64,000 nucleotides of DNA from Pomacea canaliculata. Its lineage: Eukaryota > Mollusca > Gastropoda > Architaenioglossa > Ampullariidae. Shown piece after piece: positions 22,545 to 34,250 of this stretch (position 1 is the stretch's first letter; each line of letters opens with the position of its first letter). Location: positions 27,516,737-27,580,736 of the forward strand of contig NC_037594.1 of assembly GCF_003073045.1 (NCBI RefSeq), read 5' to 3'. The position numbers and the translations under genes were made by a program. The notes under the pieces were generated by a model. That model had not been told where the DNA came from. It saw nothing but the letters and a program-made list of their open reading frames with translations, and did no database searches.

Positions 22545-22945
22545 CCATAGCAGCAACATATGATAATGGAACGCTCTACCTTTCCATATCCTCCATCTAC
22601 TCACTATTGAATCCTTTAGATGTGCACTGAAAACACACCTCTTCCGTAAACATCACTCCTGACACCCTATCCCATAATGCCAGTCCTTTTTTACATCCTT
22701 CCTTTTGCAAGATCATGTTACTCTCAGTTCTTGTTCTTGTTATTTGCTTCCTCTTTGTTTTCTGTATTTTATTTTATTTTTCGTTTAGTACAGTTGTTTA
22801 TTCTTTTATAGCTTATATGCTTGTTTTCCTGTCTCTCGTATGCTGTCCATTTTTCGTTCTTGTTCTTAGGAGCTAAGAGCATGCTCCTTAGGAGTGTGAG
22901 TATGCGCTTTACAAATTTTGCATTTATCATTATTACTATATACAA
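22545..22945 (+). mobile_element. L2/CR1-like LINE, 3' end
   Basis: The left part encodes the last residues of a non-LTR ORF2: WNALPFHI, then ESFRCALKTHLFRKHHS and a stop near 22657. The WN-LP / FK-LKTHLF pattern is characteristic of L2/CR1-type C-termini. A T-rich 3' UTR follows, ending GTGTGAGTATGCGCTTTAC and an ATT-rich tail. It is 5'-truncated, as is usual for LINEs. It lies just upstream of the H1-like gene promoter. Other copies of the same tail: 13490-13630, 23118-23180, 42500-42778. Confidence 0.75.
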
Positions 22946-23117
22946 GACAATACAATATAGCATAATAATATCACACCTTGTGCCTATTATCGATGATGGT
23001 GATGGGAACGAAGGACTCTGGTTTGCGATTTTTTTGCGTATGGCAGTACCTAACAGTTTGGGTGGAGTGGGTGTGTAAGGTTTGTACTCATGTTTGTTAT
23101 TTTTCTGACCGCACGGA

Positions 23118-23180
23118 GATAATAATAATAATAAATGCAAAATTTGCAAAGAGCATACTCACACTTTTAAAAGAGTATGC
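23118..23180 (-). repeat. LINE 3' tail fragment, minus copy
   Basis: Reverse reading gives GTGTGAGTATGCTC, then TTTGCAAATTTTGCATTT and (ATT)4, the same terminus as the 22545-22945 copy, which lies 170 bp away in the opposite orientation. Confidence 0.6.
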
Positions 23181-23224
23181 ACTTGAATACAAGTCAAAGA
23201 GTGGTTGCTGGGGTTTTGCTTGTT

Positions 23225-23310
23225 ATAGTAATAATAGGATATATATAGAGCACACTTCCCGACACAGAGGCGAGCTCAATGCATTTTACAAGAGGGCAGG
23301 AGATAGAGAT
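23225..23310 (-). repeat. Second LINE/SINE tail, minus strand
   Basis: Reverse reading gives TGTAAAATGCATTGAGC, then GTGTCGGGAAGTGTGCTC, TATATATATCC and TATTATTAC. The layout matches trinucleotide-tailed 3' ends that contain a near-palindromic GCGC-type stem. Family assignment is tentative. Confidence 0.4.
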
Positions 23311-23789
23311 GCCATATGACAGAAGGGCCTCATCTCAACACGCGAACAGTTATTTAATTTTAATTTTTATTTTTATGCCCTGTTGAGCTTACTACGATAG
23401 AAATAGTCAAAACTTTATGAGGGAACTATATTAAACCAAATTTAATTTCAAATGCCTAACTTTGTTTTGGGGAATTTCCTTCATAAATCAGACATCTTGT
23501 GATTAATGTGGATGTTTAAATTCGCAGCAAACGATGGGCACCTCAAGTTTCAACGAAGCGTGATAATTCGTCGGCATCAACGTTGCCTTTCACTTTAAAA
23601 GATTTTTATTCTACAAAATGTCAATGTGCAGACACTTGATCATCCTATTTAGATAGCTAAAACTGACTTTTGTTCGTATTCAGCTCATGGACCCTTCAAA
23701 GTTTTGATGAGAATGATTAGCGCGCGACTTGTACGGAACGCGGAGTAATTTACTGAGAAATGCGGTTTAACCTAATCAAACTTTATTGT

Positions 23790-24310
23790 CTGTACAAGAC
23801 AGTCCGACAGAATTTTTATATCTCAATCACTACACACAAACATAAGTATATATATATATACAAAAAGTGCGGCTCTATGCTCCACTGGGGTGATTAGGAA
23901 CAAGAAGAATATACAAATATAACGCGCCGACATACCCATATACAACATTCACGGTGGAGTTATCAAACTGCCCACAACCCTCTCCAAACACTTGGCCTCA
24001 ACAGACGTGATAGCCACAGGTCGGAAATCTTTAAAGTCTGTAGCATTAGGCTTCTTTGGCACTGTTGTTATTGTTGATGTGCGCCATAAGCGGGGGACAC
24101 CAAAGAGTCAAGGGAAAGCTGGAAAAGTCTGGTAAAGACGTGAGGTCCTTCTTGATGGTTCTCTTTCAGGTATCTCTGGGGCCCCCTCACTAAATAATTC
24201 TTGATCAAAACTGTCTCGAAGAGCATTCAAAGATCTATAAGACTGGGGTTGTTTGTTAGATAAATGGGACAGAACTTTGTTAAAGACAGAACTCCATAAC
24301 ATTCCTAATG
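23790..24310 (-). mobile_element. Degraded LINE fragment (reverse transcriptase)
   Basis: On the minus strand near 24060-23960 the sequence reads TTVPKKPNATDFKDFRPVAI then TSVEAKCLERVV, the N-terminal conserved block of non-LTR reverse transcriptases (VPKK...DFRPVALTS...K-ER). Upstream, 24300-24110 reads LWSSVFNKVLSHL and related residues in a different frame, so at least one frameshift separates them. After a stop, the sequence runs into a 3' tail ending near GTACAGACAATAAAG (about 23790), implying a large internal deletion. Non-functional. Confidence 0.6.
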
Positions 24311-24399
24311 ATAGGCTTGGCTGTGTTCAGATTTGCGAAGTAGTATTTTGTACACTCTCAGACGTCAGGAGAAATTTGAAACAGTAAGATACAACACCA

Positions 24400-25110
24400 T
24401 GCAGCCACGAGTTCAACACCAAAACCATTGAACATCTATATGACAAAGGCAGTGCAATCCTTTTCACTGATATCAGATGTGACAGGTTCAGAGCAACCGA
24501 TCTGAGTTAAGGCTGCATACGATTCTTACATTTTGTAGCGGCTTTCTCAAAAGAATCGTGACAGATTCGACAGAAGAACATGATGGTTTAGTCAGGAATC
24601 TCGCCAACTTGTGGCTTGCCGATGGTATAGATGGGTCAGCTAGCAAACATTCGCACGCCATGGAGATCAATGAAGAAAGGACTAAGTTCAGGACTCTGAA
24701 CAACAACTCAAGACCCGGGTCAAGGACGAGAAACTACAGTCCAGAGTTTTAAATGGCTGGGCTAATTGAACGAAGGCTTAAAACCTGAGGTGCTCACCAA
24801 ACTGAAATATATCTTGACCGACAGGAACTCTTTCCACTCCGAATAGCCAATGCGCTGCCTGCTCATCTCCATATTCTTACATGTGAACTTGGACTCCAAC
24901 AGAGAGCAGGAAACAGAAGAAAGTGGCAGACAAAATAAACAAAAAAGAAAAAAAATGGGCAGACAACATCCAACATCCAACAGTGGACTGGTCTCTTTCA
25001 CCGCACACCAGAGGAGGGAGAACCGATCGAGAAAGTTGGGGAGATCTAGTAATATCGTCACGTGATCTGACTGCCAATAAGTGCGAAGGGACTAATGATG
25101 AGGATTTTTC
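24400..25110 (+). mobile_element. Degraded RTE-like LINE fragment
   Basis: Collinear pieces match the RT and C-terminal region of RTE-type LINEs. They are TIEHLYDKGSAILF near 24430, NLANLWLADGIDGSAS near 24600 (the FADD catalytic motif degraded to LADG), MEINEERTKFRTLNNNSR, SFKWLG near 24750, and KKWADNIQHPTVDWSLS then DRESWGDLV near 24950-25055. Several frameshifts and a deletion between the last two blocks make it non-coding. It differs from the LINE at 48025-51258, and lies next to, and opposite to, the fragment at 23790-24310. Confidence 0.72.
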
Positions 25111-25446
25111 GCAGTTCCACCCAATAATTAACACTGTAAATCTGTATAAAAAGATCGTGATGACCACTGGGAAATGTTACAACTCTCTTAAACTACGCAC
25201 ACCTGTCATTGGTCATTCATCGCCTAACCTCGAAAAGAGAAATATTTCAAAAGACTTTAATCAGTCAGCCAGATTTGTAAATACTAAAACCGTTTTCTAA
25301 AAAGTTGTATAAAACATAGACTGAGTACTTATGGAACTGCTCGCTTTCCACTACATGCACTCAAATCGTTTTAATGTTTTGTCTGATTCCTAGTCAAAGA
25401 GAACTTTCTGAGGTAATAATCAGTCTTGAAGCCACTGCCTTTGACA

Positions 25447-27331
25447 TCAACCTTCTCTGCTGATACTGTTTGGGAAAACAGGGCAGCGTCCTTCCCTCGT
25501 TTGTGTATGCCCCACTTCCTCCAGCCAGTGGAGGATATGCACTGTCTTATCGTCGTCCAGAAAACATTGCTGCTCGTCATTATCTTGCTCCTCCTCCTCA
25601 TCATTTCCCTCGTCCCTGACCTTGGCAGCCTTCGGCCTGGCGAAGCGAGCTGCAGCAGCGCTGCTGTTGCCCAGGTGCGGCTGAAGTCTGGTTGTGGACA
25701 GCATGAAAGATAGTTCGTCTTGGACGGAAGGCTGAAGCCGCCTCACCGGCCGAGGAAGAGTTATTTCGGGTGACGTCATGGATCTGCCGAGACGAGCCGT
25801 CACCCTATTGCCACTGATGATGTTGCTGGTGGTGGTAGTGTTGCTGATGCCAGCTCTGTTGTCAAAGAATCTGACTCTTCCTCGCGGAGCTGAAGAATTC
25901 TGCAGGCTGCTGCCGGAGCAGATGGACAGAGGTCGTCTGTAGATCTTGAACTCTAGAGCGTGCGGATTCAGGCGCGTGCTGGCGACGGCACTTCCTGTCC
26001 CCTCGGTGGGACTTGGTGGTGGAGCTTGCATCAGTTCAAAGGTTGATCTCTGATATTTGTAACGATCTCTGTTCATTAGCGATCGGGGTAAGGTCATGGT
26101 TGGCACGCTGGGGCATTTGGGAACCGTCCGCGCGGATCTGTGACTTCCCTGGGCTGTATCCAAGTCTGCAACGTGTTCTTGCTGGTTGTGGGGTTGTAGG
26201 TGATTAGGAATATGAGCCGAGGCCTTGTCGACGCTTTGAAGGCGTTGGCCGTCGTGACGTAGACCAGTAGTCCTGAGCAAGATTCGCCCTCTTCCATCGT
26301 CTGCAGTCATGGACACAGGGCGCGCTGGCTGCTGAAGGTCGGGGCGATCGTCTGTCTTGTTGGAAGTGCACGTCGGGAAGTTTTGAAAAGGGGCTTGGCG
26401 ATAATCGAGGTTGACGTCAAACTTGACTCTTTTCTGAACCTGCGATAAGAAAACACTGATATGGGTCAAAAATGTTGTCTTTTGTGTTCATCTGTACTTT
26501 TGTACATAATTTTCACCTAAATCTCAGAGAAAGTTTTCTTCAAAACTTTCTTCTTAATTACTGTTGTTGTTTAACTTGAGTGTCAACTGCCGTAGTCTAA
26601 ATTTTTCTTTCTTTGCGATAGCCTAGCTAACTTTTTTTCTTTTCTTTTCTTTTTTTTATGTTTTTTGGACAAAAGAAAAAAATGTCTTTGATCTGTCTCT
26701 GAAACTCTCCTTCTATCCCTTTCTCAACATCCGCCTCCGTTGTGCATCGTCTATTAGCTGTAAAGATGAAAATCTAAATGAATGCGCACAATGGCCTGTA
26801 GAAGTTTACCGAACAAAAATAACAGTCGTCCAGTTTACGCTTATTCCATTAAAACATCAACCTATTTTTAACTGTGTACACTACCTTTCCTGTCGATTGG
26901 CGGCTGCTACAGGAGACGGAGGACTTGCAAAGGATGCCGCGAATCTTGCGCGCATTGTCGCTGGAGGTGTCGGAAGCAGAATCCCTGTTGTCGCCACCGT
27001 TTTTGAGAATGCTTTTGACGGGGTCTGCCGCCTTCTCCGCAACTGTCGCATCTTCTCGCTCTGAGGAAGCGGAACTTTGTTTAACATTCGGAAGTGGCTG
27101 CTCTTGCTTCGATGGCCCCGCGGAGCGCGGCTGGCGGAAGATTTCGTTGTACGGAGATCGCCAGAAAGTGGACGAGGCAATGTTGGGGTGCAGCCTCCAG
27201 TCCGCAGATGGGTGAAGCACCAGAGGAGAGGCTGCACGAGCTTGAACAGGGTGCACGTGAGCTCTGGAACCCACTTCTCGCGGGAAACGATCCAATGTCG
27301 GAACAGACGCTTGAACTGGACCTCGAATCAT
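25447..27331 (-). CDS. Unrecognised protein with PP1 docking motifs
   Basis: Two exons, 26885-27331 and 25447-26439, join in phase 0 through a good donor (AAG|GTAGTG) and acceptor (TTATCGCAG), giving 479 residues from the ATG at 27331. An upstream coding exon is possible because the frame stays open to about 27412. No known domain was recognised and most of the protein looks disordered. Visible motifs: VKSILKNGG at about 105-113 (a SILK motif), KRVKFDV at about 152-158 (an RVxF motif), a second RVxF-like GRVRFFDN, and near the end an acidic run (EEEEQDNDE) followed by KTVHILHWLEEVG, a likely short helix. SILK followed by RVxF is a known PP1-binding arrangement, so a PP1 regulatory or targeting role is inferred. 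The two exons were joined by splice logic, not by homology. Confidence 0.62.
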
Positions 27332-30300
27332 TGTAAGACGATAGTCTTCGTGGTAGGGTGCCGTAGTATGACACAGCAGACTCTGCGTTAATACGACACA
27401 GGGTGTGCACACATTACAATGGGAAGTGGTTAACTGCCAAGCAGTTCAAAACACTTTTTTTCCTGCAGGAGCATGTAGCTGGTGTGTCAGGCGCAACACC
27501 AACATCGTTATGCCTTGGTCCATGAAGTTTCTAAGATTTTGCATAGACTGTCAAACAATAGCGAAGAGTCTACTCAAACACTCTGAAGTGGAAGGTTAGA
27601 CCAGGTGAGGGTTCCTGAAAAATAAAAAAGCAAATAAAAGCCTGGTATCCAAGACAGAAAAGGAACTGTGGCAAAGTCCTTACAGATTTATTAAGTTTCA
27701 AACATTAAAGTGTAAAATTACCGTGACAGCTGTAATACAAGAGTAGCATACGACGAATCAATCGTATTGATGATTTTTTTTTTAAACACTATATAAGCTG
27801 TACTTGTGTGTGTGCGTGCGCGAAGCCTATCGGTGAATGCGCGTTTGAGTCATCATAGTTTTCCGGCAACGTGTTTGCTAACGCCGTATGTGGTCTAGAT
27901 GGTGAGGGCGAGATATTTGCAGAGATTGTCAGGTGCAACTATTGTGCGCCCGGCCAGCCGGCGTCAAGTGGCGTTGCCACTACAGCAGACATGTTTCGAC
28001 ATTAGACTTGTAGTTAGGCGACCGGACGTGTCCGAGTCCTGTTTCCCCCAGCTTGCCCTTTCCACAGACACCCCGATCTTCCCTCTCAAACCCCTTCCCC
28101 CTCCACCCCACCTTTCCCCTACATTTGCACCACACAGGTAGCATGGAGATGCGGACTACAATTAGAACTGTGGTACGGCATTATCTACCAGTGCCTCACG
28201 TCCTCCTGCATATTTCTTACCTTCTGACCTAACCCTCTCATCTTTGCGGCCTTTCCATCTCTGTAAGCTGACATTCGTGCCGCGCGTTAAGACGGCAGCA
28301 GAGATTTCAGATAGGAATAAGACTTCCTTAAAATACAAAAAAGATAAAAACAGACGTAGACACGGGACCCAACCCAATAACCCTAACGATAGGGCCAAGG
28401 GACAGCAGGGGGCAAAATTTTGACAGGGACCTTGCGTTCTCACACCTTTGTACCACTCATTGACTTGGACTCTGGCCAAGAAGCTAACGCCCTTACCCTT
28501 CCTCCCCCTTCACTCGCTTCCTCCTTGTAATTTGCGCGCCAGAGGACGAAGCATTATGTGCCCGAACTTAAAAAAGAAAAAAAAAATGCTGTACAATAAG
28601 ACAGCGACCACACTAACCTAATCACCGTATATTCAGCAACGGTCTCTGGACCGTCGTCATGACAGCAAATTGAGACAACACGTGCCTGCCGTACGGAATA
28701 AAAACACGCAGGTAACGAGTTGGCATTTGTAAGCCTACGGTGAGCACACCACTTCACCAGGCTTGTCGCAAGACCCGGGGCCTCGGTGTTTATTAAGCTT
28801 CAGACTCGAATCGAAACAGTTTTGGAATTGTTAATAAGTTCAAGCAATTATTTGGCATTGTCTGGGTGAATTCACATCGCGGCATAACAGCGTGTCATGT
28901 CCTGTATAATGCAGGGTACATGAGGACTAACAGCACGCATGCGTGCAAGCGCGTGTGTTAAAATATACTTAATATTGTAAATAAAAGCACGGTGAGAGGC
29001 AGCTGAAAACAAATTTTAGGACCACTTGAAATGACTCACATCAGCATTATTTGGCTAGGCGTGTTACTATGACTAGTCAAGATTGTGCAACGCAAGTGAT
29101 TACATTTTATCTTCCCATTCGTGCACCCTGTGGTTTTAACATTTTTTCCTGTGTATTTGTGAACGTGAAGACGTGCGTTATGTTTTGTGCACAAGTGCCA
29201 GTGTAGATCACGCCATATTATTTTTTAGTTGTTAATAACCAAACAATCGCCCTCTACTTCTAGTAAGCTCCACTACAACACAAATACAGCTATTTAACAC
29301 ATTTAAAAAGTAAAGGAACGCGAGTCTGTTGCTATAGACAGAGTGGGTACTTGAACCTCGTGTAGGCTGATCGGAAACTGCAATACCTGTTAATCTTTGC
29401 TACGTATGCGTGATGTGTCCAGGCAATAAATGATCGGTCCCGCCATTGAAATCAAAAAGCTGCCCCTATCGAGTGCTACCCGGCCGCATGGAAGTACAAG
29501 GGGAAATTAAAGGTTAAAATCGATACATCTTTTTCTGTCTTTTTACTACCGCCACGAATGATCGATAGTAGATCGTGCCAGCTTCCTTTCCAGTTCAACA
29601 TCTATTGTCATACTTTCTTTTTATAACAAAAAATCAGTGATTTGTCCCGTAACATGTATGGTCGAGATAGTGAAACTTTCTTCCTTAGGCTGCAGGCACT
29701 CGCAGGTTTTATACTCGAACATTTTACTGAAAAGAACTAAAATTAAAATGTTATTTCAACATCAATTGTCATTTTAAATGTTTTATTTTATAACGTTTTC
29801 GGTGTGCTCTAGCCATTATATGAGGTGTAAAAGCTGGATATTCAAGAAGCTCGAAACAGACAATAAATTCAGGTCTAAACTTTCGTAACAGGGTTGAATT
29901 ACCACTCGAAATATTAATTAAGCTTTAATAATACTAAAACTACATACTTTAGATTATATTTTACACGTCAGTATTTTCTTAAGCGCCTTCGTCGATCCGG
30001 CAATAATGTTTGTGTAGTCAAAACGGCTCTCTGAAGACGTCAGTTAAAAAATAAACAGATATTAAAACAGGTTTGAGGCTGTCAAATAATTTCCAACAAG
30101 CATCACCTCAAATAGCAGCAGCTTGGCGAAGAATAAAATCCGACAATCCAAGAAAATACGGAGTGTGTAAAAACAGCACAGGAGAGGACAAAGGCAAGAC
30201 ACTTTGCACTTGCCAAGCAAGTCAGCGGCCAGTGCAGGGCTCATTGAAATTCTCCACTCACTGTGACACCAGTCTGCCAAGCAGTGCGACACGGCGCCAT

Positions 30301-33300
30301 CTAATCATCTCATTGTTTGTCCACCGCAGCCTCTCCATATCAAGGAGCTCTGGAGGGTAACTGGCAGCCTTTGTGTGTTCGACCCCCGTGAAAGAGGGTC
30401 CCAAGAATAGAATCTTTAAAGACTAACATAGTAACACACACTACCTCACTCTAAGCCCGCGAAGCCTTTGCTATTCGTTGGGGATAAAACAAACAAAATT
30501 CTTAGTTTGGTTTATTCTCTTTGCTCTTGGGGGTTCGCAAAATCCCTTGGAATTAAAAAAAAAAACCGAGCTGACGTCTGGGTGAAGGAGCAAGAATGTA
30601 AGCCATTTTTAAAGTTGATGGAAGGGAAAATGAATGTTTTGCTTTGTGACATCTTGACTATCTAAACTACTCAGAGATGCAACCTTGTTTTCTCGATGAC
30701 GCCACAGTCGTCGCCTATTAATTACTTCTTGCCTCTTTGACATTGAACACATTTTAATTTCTTTCAGACGTTGATGAAGAAAATCAGTTTAAAAAATTAG
30801 TTCGTTTTAAGTCTACTTCTAACAGTTATTCAATACTCAACTTTTGATGAGTATGGTGGGCTGGTGTTTATTCCACGTTGCTAAGCGACCACCGGGAGCC
30901 ACTCACAAGCTAGCGACAAACTTCTCTGCTACTGTTCTTTGGCGCCTCAAAATAGGACAGGTCGCCCTACTTGTCATTCGTTCGGCTGATGTCAGAATCG
31001 GCGCAGAATAAACCAGAAAACGGCAATTACCATTCCACTCATGCTTCACCAGCACAAAACCGCAGTGGCCTGGCCAGGACCACACGCAGGTTAGCGACGG
31101 TGTGCCGAGAATTGTCTAGTGTAATTCAAAGCAAGGAACTAAGAAGTTTGAAACAACGGCTCTTCTTATTTGTAGGAAAAAAAAAAAAAACCCAAAGAAA
31201 ATAATAGTGGTAGAGCTACTTAATGCTACACATGGCGATGGCCAAAGCAGCTTCCCTTGCTTAAAGCAGAGGAAAAAAAGTAGCAGCCAAAGCAGTCTAG
31301 AATAGTTTTTCTTGAAGTCCAATTAATCTAAACGACTTGCCGCTTTTTTAGCTGTCGTTTTTCTTTCTTTGTAAAAGTCACTGCTTTAACTGACTTTGCT
31401 TAGACTGTGTATAACATACAATGAACAGGTGGTGCATTTTCGCGCAGTACATACATAAAAAAGAATTTGGAAATAACCATGTAATAGGAAGAGAGAAATG
31501 GAGGAAAATAAAGAAGAGTAAAGAGGAAAAGAGATGGCGTGAAAGAGATGCACGTACAGATTCTATAGTTTTAAGAATATCTTTCATTTTGAACGACCAT
31601 GACAGAGAAACGAATATAACATAGCGAATCACGAGCATGCATTTCTTTGCTTGTTGAAATATGCTCACGTGATCTGGTCACAGTTCAGCTAAGTCTCCCT
31701 CGTACGTTCCATCAAAATCCACAAAGAGACCAGAACAATGGTTTCTTCCGACTCGAAAACAAAAGGCGAATCATAAATGATACCGGTGAACTGTGAACCT
31801 ACTGAAGTCATTGTCTTTCCAGGGAACTAGGTGCAAATTGAGAAAAGATGAACTGAAGGCAGGCGATCGCTCTCCTACCGCATTCACGACGTGCGTAAGC
31901 GGTCAACGTTCTGGTGGCGCCACCTTTCTGTTGTTAGTTCAGACAAACAGCGGGACTCGGGACGACAGTGAAAAACAGTGCTCAAGATTCGCACGTACAA
32001 AGCTGCAAAACGGTTTCTTTCTTTACCTCCAGATTTTAAAATAAAACATCTTCATCTCATCATTAGGAAGTGCTACATAAACAACGGTAACGCAATGGCC
32101 GGCATCAGGAATTGTTAACTGCGGCCATTATTATTTAAAACTGCTTTACTCGTGTCAGACGTTCGGGATGAGTGAGAAATACTTTAAAGTGTTGCTGGTC
32201 CGTAGACATCTTTTCTCGGCCAACGTTATCTTTACAAGAAAGAATAATGAAAATAGCCCACAAACCACTTTCTTCCCTTATAGAATTCACACACGCACAC
32301 ACCCTATACACTCAACAATGGCGGATTATCCGGTATCGCTATTAGTGTTGTAGTTGTTAATTACAATCAGAAAACATAATTAATTCTAAAAAGCATTTCA
32401 TTTCCCGTCAGGATGGCAGAACATTAATCAAGAGACATCATTTTTTTAATTAGCAAGTGAATTAGGCAGTTAATTAACCCTGTTAATTCAGTCACGGACC
32501 TCTGTCTAGTACATCTGGAATCATTGCATTTACTACATTTAAATACTTTTTTAAAGTAAATTAAAAATTTAAGCATGTATACAGAAAACTCGTTAATATA
32601 AAACCCTTAAATTAGAAGAAACGTTTTGATATAAAAACCCTTAAAACGAAACACAAATAAAATAAAACCCCTTAGAAATGGAGGACACAATTTGTTCTTT
32701 CCTTCCCTCCGTGCCTTCATAATCCATTTTTAATTCTGCAGCTAGGGTGGAATTTTATAACATCTACAAATTATTCTATTATGTTCATATAGGTTTAGCT
32801 TATTAGACAGGAATTATATAAGCTTTCATGCATTAGTAATCAAGAAATATTTTTGTCGTCAAGCTTAGTGTCATTACAACGTTGAAGTAAAGCTCGGCAC
32901 GACCGGCAGACCGTGCGGTGACCTATGACTCGCGGAGATCGGCGTGTTGACTTGGTACATGTAGGAACTAGTTACTCCACCACCGTGTACAGCAATATTT
33001 GTTTTAACTTGCCGATGCCCCTCTACTGACATCCTCTGCATAGTCGCCTTCTGCAGCACTCGTTGAGTCGTTACATTCACACTGTTACACTAAATCACCT
33101 TGCTGCTTGCTGGTTTCTCTCGCGAATCTTACTTTAGGGATCTTACGATAAACTTTACCTAAGCTGTGAGCTATGCTTAGAAAAATGTTTACATGACAAT
33201 CTTATAACAAATGTTCCAGACTCAAATTTCAGAAGACCATGTAAGCTATATCAGTCTTCGAAAAGTTTCAGCCCTCTTTGTACAATCGAAACGCTTTTTG

Positions 33301-33599
33301 AAACTGTTTCAACTTTTCTATAAAGAATCGGATGAGGTAGGTCGGTTGGTAGAAACTAGGGACTGAAAAGTACTCACAGTTTAGGTCTCGAAGTCGCCGC
33401 CAGCATTATGCCGTAATTACAGATGGATGACGATTATAATCGCTTTCGTATAAACTAAGATTGCAATTGGATGATGTTTTGAAGGCGTCCCCTCCAGTTT
33501 ATGTGGGTGGTCTTTAGAGGTCTTTACACTCCACGCTCTGGTTATAGTTCAGACTTTTACGGCACGGATGTCTCTAACCGAACACCTGACAATCAGTTA

Positions 33600-34250
33600 A
33601 TTGGTGCCACCATCAGAACAGTCTGTTTGAAAACTGGATCACAGTCTCAGAACTCGATGTCAGCTCGATGACACCGTCACAGCACCTGGCACAGTCTACC
33701 GCTACGCTAGCCTGGAGCAGAAAGGCTGGGCAACAACCTGCGCCGGCTTTGATCACAGCAGGATGACACCATCACAACGCCTTCGCGAGGGTCTTAATTA
33801 GCCGAGGCGTGGGCGGAGCACAAGACCGGAGACCGCAGAACTAGGAGGTCATGGCACACGATCCGTTTCGAATTTCCCGACTGAAACAAGGGAGGGGGGA
33901 AGGTGGGTGCAAAAGGTGGATGTGTGGTCCGGAAAGAAACGCAGACCTTCTCTCAAGCCTCGCGCATTCTCTTGACTTGTTGACTCGCTGAGCAAGCGCC
34001 CTCGTGCGTCAGTCTTCATTCCTGCATGAGACTAGCGCACCGCATGTACGGCTCCCCCTTCAACTTCTTTCCCCCAATCCCCCTTCCCCGCGTGACGAGT
34101 GCGAGGTGGGTTACCGCTGCTACAAGGTTTCCTTCTTGTCAACACACCTGTCCGCGGCTACCTCGCAAGACGGCCTGACACTGACGTCATCACCAGGGAA
34201 CCAAGGATGGGGGAGGAAACTACAGGAGGGGTGTAGGGTAGAGGGGGTTA
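33600..34250. promoter_or_regulatory. GC-richer patch, possible promoter
   Basis: Locally higher GC with several CpGs and a GC-box-like GGGCGGAGC near 33810, inside otherwise AT-rich sequence. No gene start was identified beside it, so the promoter label is tentative. Confidence 0.25.

Noticed and set aside
32874-33080. Short minus-strand frame with coding-like composition (NIAVHGGGVTSSYMYQVN)
   Set aside because: Tested as a 5' exon of the gene at 25447-27331. The only donor-like site gives the wrong phase for the acceptor near 27375, so it was not joined.
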